This document shows positions 1 through 10,967 of a DNA stretch of 50,164 nucleotides, in pieces. The translations under genes and the position numbers were made by a program. Within the stretch, counting starts at the first letter, position 1, and the number at the start of each line of letters is the position of its first letter. Source of the stretch: Porogramme epimiltina (taxonomy: Eukaryota; Basidiomycota; Agaricomycetes; Polyporales; Polyporaceae); assembly GCA_900155495.1 (NCBI GenBank), contig FTLJ01000496.1, forward strand, positions 1 to 50,164, read 5' to 3'. A model generated the notes under the pieces. The model did not search any database, had not been told where the DNA came from, and was given only the letters and a program-made list of their open reading frames with translations.

Positions 1-1548
1 CTCTACGGCGCACGTGCAGTGCTCACTCTTATCGAGTTCAACAGGTATTACTTCAAGATAAAACCCAAAACCAACCTGATGTCAGTATCAACAGATATGA
101 GAAGGGAGAGACTAACCGCCATCCCATGAATTGGTCGCGGAGATCCTGGAAGAAAATGAGTTCTCGTACGATATCATTATCAGACGATAGTCCTCACATT
201 GAGAGTGGATGCGAGGTACTTCAACCCAGAGCTAGGATTCACGCCGTCGAAGGCGCATCCCGGTATACCAAGAATGCAATCTTCTATCATATACTTGAAC
301 TTGTCTTGTGCGAATTCCATCTGCGTCGCCCACAGCTGTGGACAGCGAGATCGTGTCACTTTGGAGAAGGATGAGAGGCAGTGAGGAAGACATACTGTGA
401 GACTATCTTCGTGGGTAAGCTTGAACGGTTCTATGGGGTCGTCCAGAACAATATTCCCCGCCCGCTGATGGGATGGCTTGAGCAATGAGCAATCGTGGTC
501 TCGGAGATATACGCACCTCAGGGAACACTACAGACGGCGCAGCCCATGAGAATCGACTATCGAGGTTGAGACATAAGTCACGTACTAGATAACAGGTGAC
601 TTCCAACCAGGCTGCCCTCGTACATGCTCCAGAAGTTGATTGGGGAACCGGGACCATCGAACGCGTCGGCCATAGCGACTAGGTCGCGCGTCGTCGCGGC
701 GGTCCCGACGTATTGCATCATCTTCCCGGTCGTCTCGTCTTGGAGGCAGCGGGCGACGACTTGCTCGCGCACCTTGAGGAACGCGTACGCATCCGACAGG
801 TTCTGCAGACGTGTCCACTGCATCGCCGCATTCCAGGGTGGCTCGAACGGCCCATCCCATTCGTATGCCGCCGCCATTTCCCGGGTGTAGAACACGTTCA
901 TCTCGTCCACGTCGCTGAAACACTTCAGCTCCCCTGGACTGTTATCGTTGAGGACCCATTAGCCAATTTTACGAGAGGGCGGTTGAAGACATACATCGTA
1001 TCGCCCCGTGTGCCTCGAGGGTTCCATACTACGACGTCATACTGCTCGCCGACTCTTTGGTGAATGTTCTTCATGTCCGGTATCAGAAGCGCCCCATCGG
1101 GGCCCAAAGCGCTGTTGTAGCGGCCAACCCCTAAAAGCGAAGACGATGAGTACAGTGCAGGTATGTAGCAGACGATGTACACACCATGATGAATGAAGAT
1201 CGTGCCCTTCCGCGTGGTGGGGTCATTTGCCGGAAGCCTGTAGAATTGAATTTGGCCAATCCCCGCGGCCGGGTCATGCCAGTCCAAAGGCACTTGGAAC
1301 AGGCCGCATGACGTGATGTTTTCCCCCGAGTTGCATGGAAGTATGTCGAAAAGCTGAGTCGGGAGATCCAACAGCGGCGTCTGTGAAATCTGAGGTGGAA
1401 TAATGCATACGAGGTGAGATTGGTCAATGTTGAATAAGTTCAGTCGCACCTCGGGAGACTCTTGCCCACTGGCCGCGGCACAGGCAATGGCCAGAAGGCC
1501 AATGAAGGAGAGTTTAGAAAAGAGGGAGTCAGGGCCCGGGGATGGCAT
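1..1548 (-). CDS. Secreted alpha/beta hydrolase (S33/TAP-like), partial, active site degenerate
   Basis: Multi-exon minus-strand gene running toward the left edge. The ATG at 1548 opens a signal peptide (hydrophobic core about residues 13-25). The frame continues through CGLFQVPLDWHDP, an HHG-VGRYN segment where HGGPG is expected, YDVVVWNPRGTRGD, DTIPGELKCFSDVDEMNVF and MQYVGTAATTRDLVAMADA. The order matches secreted fungal alpha/beta hydrolases with a TAP-like C-terminal region. The nucleophile elbow at 608-640 reads WSMYEGSLVG where the family has WGxSYGTxxG, so the catalytic Ser position is Tyr. Later exons give RAGNIVLDDPIEP and then MEFAQDKFKYMIEDC. In the last 90 bases every acceptor I can find leads to a stop within about ten codons, before any catalytic His. 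The gene is therefore either cut by the window edge or truncated. Exon borders between about 480 and 600 are uncertain. Family assignment is confident; enzymatic function is doubtful. Confidence 0.75.
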
Positions 1549-2517
1549 AGTGAGGGTTTGTGCAACGCTCAAAAGCTCTTTCGGCCCCAGGGAAGGAGGA
1601 GAAACAGGGTGAATGTCATAAGACTGGTTCAAGTCTCATGTACTGAGTGCCAGAGTATAAGTGCTGTATCATAGCGTTGACAGTTGATGGTGCCCTGAGC
1701 TTGGCGGGAAGTCGAAACCACGGCAGTGTCCAGCCGCGCTTCCCGTTCTGGACCGATTTCACACGGATCCCGAAAGACGCCTGGGCGCCTACAAGTCGAT
1801 GACGTATGTCTCTATGTTTTCACTAAGCGCGTACTCGAGAGCCCCTTCACATCTTAGGCTTCTACATCTAACAGTGGCAATCTACAAAGCCTCCTGGCAA
1901 CGTCTTTTGCCGTAAACACACAATGTGCAACGCATCGAGGTGTAGCACGTCGAACGAGGCGCCAAGTTATTACGGGGGCGGTACCGGTATAGTCGCTTTG
2001 TGTTGACCGGAAACGTCCACCTAGTAAATGGAAGGGTGAGCTATTCATATACAGTGGGGGAATTCAATGTATTTACACCCCGTTGACTCTCCAATTCCGC
2101 CGTTACTATCCCATATTCTCAGCGAGCGGGACTTCGGCCCCCGTACGGATGAAATGTGACTCATCCCCCGTGGTTATTTCCTCGATGAAGTACCGACATA
2201 CAACTCCGGGGCCGTGCACCATAAGACATAGTACGCCATTGTTCAGCCTGCTTTCATTGTTAATCAGGATCCGGTGGTCAAATCTTCACTAATGGCTTTC
2301 ATAGACAATAGGCTCGCGTTTCGCTTAACGCGTGTGACACTATGTCCCGCGAGCCTGGTGATATAAATTCGCTAAACGGTCTATCTCGATCTACCACACT
2401 CACGTGTTCTTTCCACCCCTCAGCTCTTGACCACTCTCAGACTCAGGCGAATTCTCATTTTTGTCTTCTTTCGACGACCCTAGTGCCAGCGTTCCATCAA
2501 GTAGACCACTCGCCGAC
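1549..2517. other. Intergenic region, divergent promoters
   Basis: This region separates the divergent hydrolase and homeodomain-like genes. Short open frames are present but show no recognisable motif. The only element I can point to is a TATA-like box near 2362. Confidence 0.5.
2362..2368 (+). promoter_or_regulatory. TATA-like box (TATAAAT)
   Basis: TATAAAT lies about 150 bases upstream of the first ATG of the homeodomain-like gene at 2518. A transcription start about 30 bases downstream would leave a leader of roughly 120 bases with no earlier ATG. This supports the 2518 start. Confidence 0.45.
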
Positions 2518-3418
2518 ATGAACACGAACGGGGCTCGCGAGGACGGCTTTCTTGACATTTCGCAGGTCAGCAAGTACTCTTCTCTTTCTGGAGCCCTTGG
2601 CGGCCCTTTCGGCGCTGGGGCGCCAGCCGTTGACCACTTACAAGATGCATATGGCCACGTACACCCTTCAGACTACACCCAAGACCATTCGAACACCGCC
2701 TTTGGACCCGCTCTTTCCCCTTCGACGTCCGACGAACTGCCCGGTTTCCCGACAGAAGAGCCCATGTTCGGCACTCCTCTAACAACCCTCGAGTGGTCAG
2801 AGTCATCTGGGACAATACCAAACGCACACGAGGAAGGTCTGAGAGAAGCTGACGGTGACGAGCCTTGGCTCACAGATTTCAAGATGTATTGCCATCTTGC
2901 ATGCTATGACCCAAAGGAGGCGATAGAGAATATCTACAACTTAGGGCAATACAAGTGCCCATCCGAAGAACAGATAGAAGCACTTAGTAAATTATTGTGT
3001 ATTCCCGCGCCGAAGGTCAAGTGGCGGTAGGATGCTCCTCTTTACTAGCTTTACTTCGATAGCGCTAACGTAGCACAACAGGTATGCGAGAAAATGGAGG
3101 GCAGAGCGTGATCTGGAGAATGCGATGCCAGCCGAGTCACCTGTGCCGTCCTCCACTCGGAAGTTTAAGGCCCCGAAAGCCCTACGCCCCCATTACGTGA
3201 CGCTACTTGAAGGCGTGTATGCAGCGGAGGGAAATCCGGGTTTGATACGGCGTCTGGAGCTGGCGGCGTTGATTGGGGAGGACGTAGAGGCTGTGACAAT
3301 ATGGTAAGTTTCTACCTGAAACGTTCGGGAATTTCTGACTTAATTTCACGAAAGGTTTTTCAGAAGGTTGTGTCGAGACTCGCAGAGAGGAATAGAAAGT
3401 CGTCATTCCGAGCAATAG
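2518..3418 (+). CDS. Protein with two degenerate homeodomain-like modules
   Basis: Three exons (2518-3026, 3082-3303, 3355-3418) give 264 aa. Residues 1-120 are acidic and Ser/Pro-rich, like an activation or linker region. Module 1 (about 123-180) has CPSEEQIEALSKLLCIPAPKV and then, across intron 1, RYARKW. Module 2 (about 197-254) has YVTLLEGVYAAEGNPG, LELAALIG and then, across intron 2, WFFRRLCRD. Aligned on homeodomain numbering, the hydrophobic positions 16/20, Pro26, 34/35, 40 and 45 are mostly kept. Trp48 is Arg (CG|G) in module 1 and Trp (TG|G) in module 2, and Asn51 is Arg in both. Each intron splits codon 48 after its second base. Known homeodomains bind DNA through Asn51, so DNA binding by these modules is uncertain. 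The same two-module plan recurs at 17035-17657. Intron 1 has a slightly weak donor (GTAGGA) but a good CTAAC branch site. The start is the first ATG after the TATA-like box. Confidence 0.7.
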
Positions 3419-3895
3419 TTACTGAGGTGATCTATGACAGTAGGAGAATGATTATATGACATACGTGTGCCATGCGCCCTATTGAGTAACGATGTGCTGT
3501 TATGTTACCCTTAGCACCAGGTCGGACCTCTGCGAGTGTTCGAGGCCGTCGGAGTCATGGCATGTCACCGCCTACCAAATGCGGACGCCAGTGCCATGAG
3601 CGCCCAAACGCCCGGCGAAGCCCACCTGAAAATTAGCACTTGTTGCAATCGATTACGACCATTCTCCGGAACTTATCCCTCTCTTATCGACTCCGGGCCA
3701 TCTGACTCGGTTTCAATCTTCCAACCTGGAGAACCCATAGCCACCGCCGCTCTGGCCGCCACCCTTTCCTTCCGACCGCCATCTTCTGTATATATCCGAC
3801 GGTTTCTCTCTGTACCAACACCCACACCTGCTCGCATCTCCACTCTTCGCTCAAAAGCGCCGCTGCGACTTAGACCTTTTCAAATAACACGCGCC
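3419..3895. other. Intergenic / upstream region of arginyl-tRNA synthetase
   Basis: The synthetase reading frame stays open upstream of its main ATG back to about 3536, with further in-frame ATGs at 3557 and 3596. The last part of this extension is Arg-rich with no acidic residues. A TATATAT element at 3789-3795 suggests that most transcripts begin inside it. No separate gene was recognised. Confidence 0.5.
3789..3795 (+). promoter_or_regulatory. TATA-like box (TATATAT)
   Basis: TATATAT lies about 100 bases upstream of the Kozak-like start GCCATGG at 3896 of the arginyl-tRNA synthetase gene. It fits a short leader and the cytosolic start. Confidence 0.35.
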
Positions 3896-6188
3896 ATGGC
3901 ATCAACATCCACCGGATCCGCCAACAGGCCAAAACTCGCCCCCTCCCCCTTCTCCGTCCCCACAGACCTCCCCAAGCTCCCAGAGGTGCCCGGCACGGAC
4001 CCCACCCGCTGTGTCCTCGACTCCTTCCGAATCGCCATCGCGAAGACTGTCGCAGACGCTCTCGAACCCCTTACCATCGAGCAGGTCTACCAGGGGGTAG
4101 ACTACGGTAAGAAGGGCGAGGACTTCACGGTTGCGCTGCCGCGGTTCCGCCTGCCCGGCAAGGTCGACGAGCTTGCGAAAAAGGTCATTGAAAAGGTGTG
4201 TGTTATTCCTCTGTTCTCCGCCTACTGTTTCTTTTCCCCCCGCTCCATGTCCACTTTGTTTTATGAACCTGGGCCCTGGCGACAATATCGGCGTATATCG
4301 CGATATTAGGGTTAGGGTTCCCGCGTTTTCCGCGAAGGCACTTGTTTCCATCTCGTCCACTTTCTCTCTGTCGGCGCGAGCTAATGTATCCCAGTTCCAA
4401 CCAGACGAATGGATCGAGACCGTCACGCACGACCGCGCTTTCCTCCACTTCAAGTGCCGAACCGCAACCCTCACCCGCCTCATCCTCGACCAAATCCACG
4501 CCCTCACCTACGACACCGAGTCAAAACAATCCGAGTACGGCGCGAACACTCTTGGCGAGGGCAAGCGTGTCATCATCGAGTACTCGTCTCCCAACATCGC
4601 GAAGTCGTTCCATGTTGGTCACCTTAGGAGTACGATCATTGGCGCGTTCCTCTCAAACCTCTACCGCGCGTGTGGCTGGGAAGTTCTCTCCCTCAACTAC
4701 CTTGGAGATTGGGGTACCCAGGTGCGCATTTTCCCTGAATATATGCTCCCCCCGCACACCCCTTCCACACGTGAGGGGTACGCTGTGGCTGGACAGCTCT
4801 CCTCTTACGTTCTGCGCACGCATTTCTCCGAGTCCTGACGCGCATCACCCAGTTTGGCCTGATCGCGGTCGGCTTCGAGAAATACGGATCGCAGGAGGCC
4901 CTTGAGAAGAACGCGATCCAGCACCTGCTCGAGATCTATGTCAAGGTGAACGCCGAGGCGGAGAGCGACCCGACGGTGCGCGAGCAGGCGGCCGCGTTCT
5001 TCAGGCGCATGGAGGACGGCGACGAGGAGGCGTTGAAGAACTGGCGAGTCTGGCGCGAGCTCTCCGTCCGCAAGTACGAGGAGGAATACCAGCGCCTCAA
5101 CGTCCACTTCGACGAGTACACGGGCGAGAGCAAGGTCTCTGCGAAGTCGATGGAGGACGCGGTAGCGCGACTGCAGGAGATGGGCCTCGTTGAAGAGGAC
5201 AACGGTGCGCTCCGGATCAACTTGGAGAAGCACAAGCTTGGCAAGGCGGTCATCCGGAAACGAGGTGCGTCAAGTGTTGTGTGCGTTCGGGAGTGTCTTG
5301 CTGACCGCCGTGGTCACGTAGACGGCACGTCTATCTACCTCACGCGCGATATCGGCGGGGCGATCGAGCGGTACGAGAAGTACAAGTTCGATAAGATGAT
5401 CTACGTGGTCGCGGCGCAACAGGACCTTCACCTGCAGCAGTTCTTCAAGGTGCTGCAGCTGATGGGCTACGACTGGGCCAACAACCTCGAACACGTTAAC
5501 TACGGCCTCGTCCTCGGCATGAGCACGCGCAAGGGCACGGTCGTGTTCCTGGACCAGATCATTCGCGAGGCAGCCTCGGTCATGCACGACCAGATGCGCA
5601 AGAACGAGGTCAAGTACCAGGCGATCGAGGACCCCGAGCAGGTCGCGACCGAGGTCGGTATCACTGGCGTGAAGATCCAAGATATGGCGGCGAAGCGGTA
5701 CGTGGCGAATAAGGCTTAGTAGGAATGCCATCTGTGCTGACTGGTCTCCTGCGCGCAGCATCAACAACTATACGTTCAACTGGGACCGCATGCTCTCGTT
5801 CGAGGGCGACACCGGCCCGTACCTCCAATACGCGCACGTCCGCCTCTCCTCCATCGAGCGCAAGAACCCCGAGCTGCTCCCGCTCCCCGCGCCGTCGCAG
5901 CTGAAGACGGAACTGCTGGTCGAGCCGTCCGCGCGCGAGATCGCGTTCTTGCTGGGCTCGTACCCCGACGTGGTGAAGACGGCGCTGAAGACGCACGAGC
6001 CGAGCGGGATCGTGACGTTCGCGTTCAGGCTGTCGCACGCGATCTCGAGCGCGTGGGAGACGGTGATCGTCAAGGGCGAGGCGGACGTGGAGAAGGCGAA
6101 GGCGCGCATGGCGCTGTACCTCGCCGCGCGCGACGTGCTCGGGGCCGCGCTCCGCCTGTTGAGCATCCGGCCGCTCGAGCGGATGTGA
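3896..6188 (+). CDS. RRS1: Arginyl-tRNA synthetase (class I, cytosolic type)
   Basis: Five exons (3896-4195, 4395-4721, 4853-5264, 5322-5697, 5759-6188) encode 614 aa with consistent phases. The enzyme charges tRNA-Arg with arginine using ATP. An N-terminal Arg_S-type domain (about 35-100) precedes the catalytic core, which carries the HIGH-type motif in [13 protein letters not shown], then [18 protein letters not shown]. Its KMSKS counterpart is MSTRKG within [16 protein letters not shown], the usual ArgRS form. The C-terminal anticodon-binding DALR domain runs from about [20 protein letters not shown] to the end, which is RPLERM. Length and order match fungal cytosolic ArgRS. The ATG at 3896 sits in a strong context (GCCATGGC), and an in-frame upstream extension may allow a mitochondrial isoform. 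Intron 1 is unusually long (199 nt). Nothing essential is missing, so this looks like an intact housekeeping gene. Confidence 0.96.
4306..4319 (+). repeat. Short telomere-like repeat (TTAGGG x2) inside an intron
   Basis: TTAGGGTTAGGGTT lies in the 199-nt first intron of the arginyl-tRNA synthetase gene. It is two exact copies of the telomere unit used by many fungi plus two bases. It is far too short to be a telomere, and may be a protein-binding site, an old repair scar, or chance. Confidence 0.6.
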
Positions 6189-7433
6189 GGGTGAGAAGGT
6201 TCGGTGCGCGAACCCCACGACGATGAAGTATGGAATTCCCATAGACGTACGTAGTAGTGTAATGCATGATCCACCTCTTCTTGGCCCAGGCGGCGTTTGT
6301 TTGTCGCATGATATACGAAGGCATAGTACACAAGTCGATGAACGCTTTCGGTGATTGTGGTGCAAGAAGCCTTGGAATCACAGAAATGTATCGTAGCTCT
6401 AGCTAACATCAATTTAAAGATTTGTTTTTGGGCGCTTAACATGCTCTGCTACCTTTCCCCCTCCCAAACTCGTGTTTATCCTTGACTTCTCCTGTAAACT
6501 GACGAAGGTCGATGAGAACACCCCTTTCCCGAGCACCACGGACCACACGCTAAATGTAGTGGTATAACGACCAAACCACAACATTCGTCAATCAAAGCCC
6601 TCGGATTTCAGAATAACCCTATACCCATGGGACTGCGACTTGCTGAGGTCCCCTCAGGCCTCAACTCCGTCCCTGACACCTAGCAACCAAACGTTGGGCC
6701 ATGCTGTGAAGCTTGCGGGTATCCAGGTAAGCTGTCTGCTCGGAGTTATCACTTCTGTGGTACTATACCAGGCACGATCTCAATCGGAAGCATATAGGAT
6801 GATCAGGGCCCAGTGCTGGCCTCGTGAGTCATGCGCGCCCTTAGAGGGTCCTGTGTTCCTACGGCCCGTCGCAACACCAGGCTACGGACCCAGCACCATC
6901 GCGACTCTATTACGTGTTTGGCGACGAACCACAATGACAGCGGATAACACCGGTTTCCTTACATGAACGCCGGAATATCAACAGAAGGCTGGCGTCGGCG
7001 CCCTCCGCTTGCGGACAAGGGTACGAGTCATTGCTATTGTTCGTTATGAGGGATTCGGGGGTGTCTCATATATGCGCAAGCCCAGCCCTCCAACTTCAGT
7101 TGGTTTGCACAAAATGTTCCAGAATGTTGACTGTGTGGCTCTACATCAACGCTCCGAGTCGACGTGGCGGGAACATCTGAGCGCACGCAGCTACTAACGT
7201 TATACTTAGTACGTATTTGACATGGCAGGATCTCGGGATGTTAAGGCGATGATCACCCCGTGTGTCTTCATAGCTTTTAGCGAGACCTGCACGACAGCCG
7301 TTCAAACACGCTAGCGGCGAGGCCGAGACACATGTCCGCCCGAAGCCCGAGGCCCTCTTACACCGGCTCCGCGAGGTGCCAAAGGAGGTCAGTGTCTTTT
7401 CCTTGTTCTCCTCTTCCTCCATTCTCCTTTAAG
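6189..7433. other. Intergenic region
   Basis: About 1.2 kb between the arginyl-tRNA synthetase stop and the first S53 protease start. Only short open frames without recognisable motifs are present, and no clear TATA element precedes the protease ATG. Confidence 0.5.
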
Positions 7434-9612
7434 ATGCTCACCTTTGGCTTTCTCGTCCTGTCCTTTATTTCACTTCTGCGCGCAAACCACTTCGTATTCG
7501 TTGTTCGTTCGTCTCGGGATGCAGCACCAGCAGGATTCAAGCTCGATGAGACCGCCACTCCGCCGCAAGATGCCCTCATCCGCCTGACGATCGGTATGCC
7601 GCAGAACAACATCACAGGCCTCCAGCAAACTCTCTTGGACATTAGTGATCCAGATAGCCCGAACTATGGTCGGCACTGGTCCCAAGCTCAGGTAATCCTG
7701 TCGTTAAATACTGCGCATTGTGGCTTATGCTTCCATCGTCCCACCCAGGTCAAGGAGCACGTGGCTCCAAAGGAAGAGAGCCTGAAAGCCGTCACCGATT
7801 GGCTCAGTGCGAATGGCATCACCCCAGCTTCTACGTCCCCTTCGGGCGACATGCTGACTATCTACGTCTCCGTGGACAAGGCAAACGCTCTGCTCAATGC
7901 CAACTACATCAACTACGTGCACGAGGAGTCGAACTCATCCATGACGCGCACGCTCTCGTTCTCCCTCCCTGCGGACCTCCACGAACATATCAGTTTCATA
8001 TATCCTACAACTCAGTGAGCGATGCTGTGGTTTAGGAGGACTCGTCCGTTTCCTAATATGCTATTTCAGCTTCATCCCTCCACCGCATCGTCCGCCCTCT
8101 TTAGACCTTGCAGGCAACAACACTTTGCGCAGACGCGCCAACACGCCCATTTCAACCAAAGAAGCTCTTATCTCCACGGCCTGTGCATCGTTTGTGGATC
8201 CGGCATGCCTGCAGGCAATATATGACATTCCATCTACTCCGGCGAAAGCGTCCCCCAAGAACAGCCTTTTCGTCAGTGGGTTCTCCGGAGAGGTAGCAAA
8301 TCCGGCCGACTTGCAGGTTAGTGCAACTCATCCTCTCGGAGGATGTATCGCTATAACTCTTCATGGCACCGCTCTTAACCAGGCATTCCTCTCTGCAAAA
8401 CGCCCCGACCTAAAGCCTGGCAGGGCATTCTCGGTGATTCATATGGATGGCGGGAAGAATATTGGTAAGGGAACTTTGGAAGCAGTAAGTCCACTTTCTC
8501 CTTCGACTCATCTTGTGACTGCGACTCTACATAGAACCTCGACATGCAATACACCGTCGGCCTAGCAACGAATGTGCCCACGACGTTCGTCAACGTCGGC
8601 TCGAACTCCCATGATCACCTCGACGGTTTTATCGACCTTTTGAACACCATGATAGATACGCCGCCGCTAGTCCTGACTACAAGCTATGGGCTCGACGAGT
8701 CCGCTGTAGCTCATGACCCAGACTTGGCCCAGTAAGCACGCGCCCCCGTGGGATTTCGTGAGCACCACTAATCGCACAACACCAGTGCTCTTTGTAACGC
8801 AGCCGCGCAACTGGGCACGCTTGGAACGACGGTTCTCTACTCGTCTGGAGATGGCGGCGTTGCGGGTGTCGACTTCAATGACAAGACCCGCGGATGCAAG
8901 GGAGGCGCGTTCGTCCCGACGTTTCCATCCGGCTGCCCCTAGTACGCCCTAGCACATCTTTCGCATGTGTTTCGCTGACCTCCGTTCGTGACTCTTCGAT
9001 CGTTCATGACATAGCATCACTTCGGTTGGTGCCACGCAGGGCGTCAACCCTGAAGTCGCCGCGTCCTTCTCCTCAGGCGGATTCTCGAACATTTTCGTGC
9101 GACCCGGATACCAATCCTCCGCAGTTTCCACCTACCTCTCCCACCATTTGCCATCGACCCTGAATCGCAACCTCTTTGAGCAACGTGGGCGCGCCTACCC
9201 AGACGTCGCCGCCCAAGGCACGAATCTCCAGCTGGCCTTGGGAGGAAAGCTAACTCACGCGTCTGGCACGAGCGCGTCGAGCCCGATCTTCGCGAGCATT
9301 ATCGCGCTCATCAACGACGCCCGTCTACAGCGGAAGCTATCACCGCTCGGGTTCTTGAACCCGATGCTGTACAAGTACGGCGCGAGCGTGCTCAATGACA
9401 TCACGAAGGGCTCAAACCCGGGGTGCGGTACGACTGGATTCCCTGCTGCTCCTGGATGGGATCCGGTACGTTGGCTGTGCGGAACAGCGGACACTGAAGG
9501 TGATTAGGCTGTGCGCTGATGCTCGGCTTCTCTACTTCAGATTACAGGGCTGGGGACCCCCGATTACTCAAAGCTTTTGAAACTTTTCACGACCTCTGCA
9601 AACCTTGTTTGA
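7434..9612 (+). CDS. S53 sedolisin / tripeptidyl-peptidase, paralogue 1
   Basis: Eight exons encode a preproprotein of roughly 560 aa. The ATG at 7434 begins a hydrophobic leader. A Pro-kumamolisin-type propeptide follows, with MPQNNITGLQ and DISDPDSPNYGRHWS, ending near FIYPTTQ. The mature domain begins after a linker with a Cys pair (CASFVDPACLQ). Catalytic residues are Glu and Asp of GTLEA-NLDMQY (split by an intron), the oxyanion Asp of SSGDGGVAG and the Ser of GTSASSPIFAS. The C-terminal calcium-site region is NDITKGSNPGC, and the last exon begins ITGLGTPDY. Known S53 enzymes are acid-active peptidases that release tripeptides or cut internally. It is the first of three tandem genes in the same orientation and is closest to the one at 14537. 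The leader lacks an obvious signal-cleavage site, unlike the copies at 14537 and 30713. All catalytic residues are intact. Confidence 0.93.
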
Positions 9613-10967
9613 ACAAGAGGTGCACCTGACACTTATTGGGGATCAGAGTATAGGCCGTACGCGTTGTGGTAAGCGCCCCAATCTCTACGTCATCGTCGAA
9701 TCTCGGAATGTTGGCCATCGGTAGTACTAGCCTCTTGCCTTGATGTGAAGACATTATTGATCTCAACCATAAGCCTTCCTTCCAACCTTCCCTCCTGCCT
9801 TCCTACGGTACTTCTGGAGATATGCTTATAACTCTCTAACACTGATTCTCGGGTAATCTCGAGGCCAGAAGATGCGACCCCTTACGGAGCTCCTAGTTTA
9901 GAGTTATCTGATGCATATAGAGAAGATATGACCATTCAGCGGACTCGTAGTAGGGGTCTTACTCGCATGGTTCGAAGTTCATGACAATAGTATTAGCGTG
10001 TGACTAAATGTATTTGGGACTGTTGGATGTACTACCTCGTATACTCCTTCCATGGGGACTAAAAAGCGATTCGCACATTCGTTTATCCCTCTATGCAGGC
10101 GGGAAATGTGTCTCGCACGAAAGGAATTGAGCACGAATGATCCACTGACCATCGCTTTGCTCCAGGCTTGAGGGCGCTTAATCGGTCGCACGGAGCCTAA
10201 ACCATGTCACAAGCGGATGATTACTATAGCTGATTGACAGTCGATAGACCTAGGCTCGTCCCCAGCCCGGTTGGCGTGATGGGAAATTCAAACCCAGTCG
10301 AGGACTCTTGTGCAAACGCCAAACGCGAGTTCGTCCAGACTCACACTCCGATGATCCCGCTCCCGATTTGGGCTGCTCGCTTACCGACTGGGAGCGAGCC
10401 TAACTTGCAACCAGCTGTAAAGCTCGAGGGCTTGTATCCCCACTTGTTGGCAGTTTTCAAATTTCAACTTTGCCGTGTGGTGACGGCACGGTCACTATGC
10501 ATAGCAACGCGTTGTCCTCGGTTTTGAACAGTGAGCCCTCGACAGCTATACCTAGCCTGACCACTATCCTGTTGTCTGATAGTGCAATCAACATACTAAT
10601 CTCGCCGACCACCCCTATACATCCCTTCTCGACGCTGTCGCCGGCAACGCGCGGTTGTAAGGAGAGTCAAGACCGGTGCAAAGTACCTAATCATCAGAGA
10701 AAGCAAGAATACTTCCCCCTTTCCGCCGCTTCGCGAAAGCGATGCAAGAAGCGTATATGTGTAAACCCGTGCTGACTATCACAATATCAAGCACTTCCGA
10801 CGACAGCGAATACATAACACTGTGATCTGAAACAGGGACCATCTCTTTCTTCTCGAGCGTTTCCTCTCGAAGCCCTGCGTTCCCCTATTAAATGCGCCTA
10901 AGAAAGATGCGCGACCCAGTTAGCCCCCCCATCGTCTATCTTTCCACCTCCAGGACCTTTCGCTCAC
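9613..10967. other. Intergenic region
   Basis: About 1.35 kb between the first two S53 genes. I see no protease remnant and no other recognisable gene. A TATTAAAT element lies near its right end. Confidence 0.5.
10886..10893 (+). promoter_or_regulatory. TATA-like box (TATTAAAT)
   Basis: TATTAAAT lies about 75 bases upstream of the ATG at 10968 of the second S53 gene, a spacing similar to that in the other S53 promoters of this window. Confidence 0.4.

Noticed and set aside
4306..4319. Chromosome end or internal telomere
   Set aside because: Only two TTAGGG units are present, inside an intron of an intact gene.
4131..4838. A 235-aa open frame overlapping the arginyl-tRNA synthetase
   Set aside because: It runs through intron 1 and then happens to share the synthetase frame in exon 2. 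The spliced five-exon model explains the same bases and gives the full conserved enzyme.
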